Assembly: GCF_001640805.2 (NCBI RefSeq)
Contig: NC_066838.1
Span: forward strand, 22,441,928-22,505,927
Direction: 5' to 3'
From: Lates calcarifer
Taxonomy: Eukaryota; Chordata; Actinopteri; Centropomidae
DNA length: 64,000 nt
Below, in pieces: positions 63,822 through 64,000 of this stretch. The notes under the pieces are model-generated. The model saw only the letters and a program-made list of their open reading frames with translations, ran no database searches and was not told the origin of the DNA. The translations under genes and the position numbers were made by a program. Each line of letters starts with the position of its first letter. Within the stretch, counting starts at the first letter, position 1.

Positions 63822-63906
63822 AGAGGCTGGCGAAGCCCCTGACTCGTGCAGCCTGTCAGTCACCCTCCAGGTACGCTGCTGTGTGTCTGCCCCAGTCAGG
63901 CTGGAG
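63822..63906 (+). CDS. Candidate exon at right edge with two donors
   Basis: The acceptor cattttgctattattgcag is followed by two near-consensus donors, CTCCAG/GTACGC (63871) and CTGGAG/GTGAGC (63907). Entered in phase 2 the frame is open through both and on to a TAG near the window end. It starts EAGEAPDSCSLSVTLQ and both donors leave in phase 0. It is phase-compatible with exon E (AG/A) and with 46676-46800 (TT/A). A phase-1 frame is also open to the first donor. The GC content is high for this region. The product is unrecognised and any next exon lies outside the window. Confidence 0.28.
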
Positions 63907-64000
63907 GTGAGCACTGCTGACAGATTTCAAGCAGCTCCCTCAAGGGCATTAAGGGCAAGTTATGACACAGGCAGTGCAAGTCTCTGCATTTAGGACCTGC

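Overview
This window looks like vertebrate nuclear DNA, most likely from a ray-finned (percomorph-type) fish. It is AT-rich, has no bacterial-style operons or long reading frames, and is scattered with microsatellites, decayed DNA transposons and dispersed repeats of kinds common in teleost genomes. Those include a decayed Tc1/mariner transposase, a small terminal-inverted-repeat element, and several short repeat modules I know as dispersed teleost repeats. No protein-coding gene is certain. Almost every long open frame here is chance, a repeat, or an exon-sized accident. I found no rRNA or CRISPR array, no viral or toxin gene, and no convincing tRNA.

The coding evidence consists of candidate exons judged by splice signals, phase and peptide character. 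Left part, plus strand: exons at 1557-1634, 5416-5562, 8911-9021 and 30412-30580 share intron phase 2 at every junction and join without a stop. The joined peptide has two CxxC pairs, and I do not recognise it. Further phase-2-compatible candidates lie at 41430-41516 and 63822-63906. Middle, minus strand: three closely packed candidates at 26676-26870, 26528-26588 and 26312-26409 (introns of 87 and 118 bases) give a phase-consistent C-terminus with a stop. Right part, plus strand: a CpG-rich block at about 46010-46830 with CCAAT, KLF/SP-like and TATA-like elements looks like a real promoter. From it a possible small gene runs at 46298-46396, 46676-46800, 49793-49863 and 50620-50702, with a basic, acid-free N-terminus that resembles a mitochondrial presequence.

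The rest is non-coding. The long gaps (9.0-26.3 kb, 30.6-46.0 kb and 50.7-63.8 kb) carry many blocks dense in TAAT/ATTA homeodomain-type motifs, as in the conserved regulatory elements found around vertebrate developmental or neural genes. The clearest are near 7.94-8.1, 15.3-15.6, 22.5-22.9, 23.16-23.3, 56.4-56.7 and 62.3-62.6 kb. A plausible overall picture is the introns or flanks of one large, widely spaced plus-strand gene, plus a CpG-promoter gene at 46 kb. This remains inference: one perfect-looking exon (27930-27992) proved to be Tc1 transposase read backwards, which shows how easily such models arise by chance.
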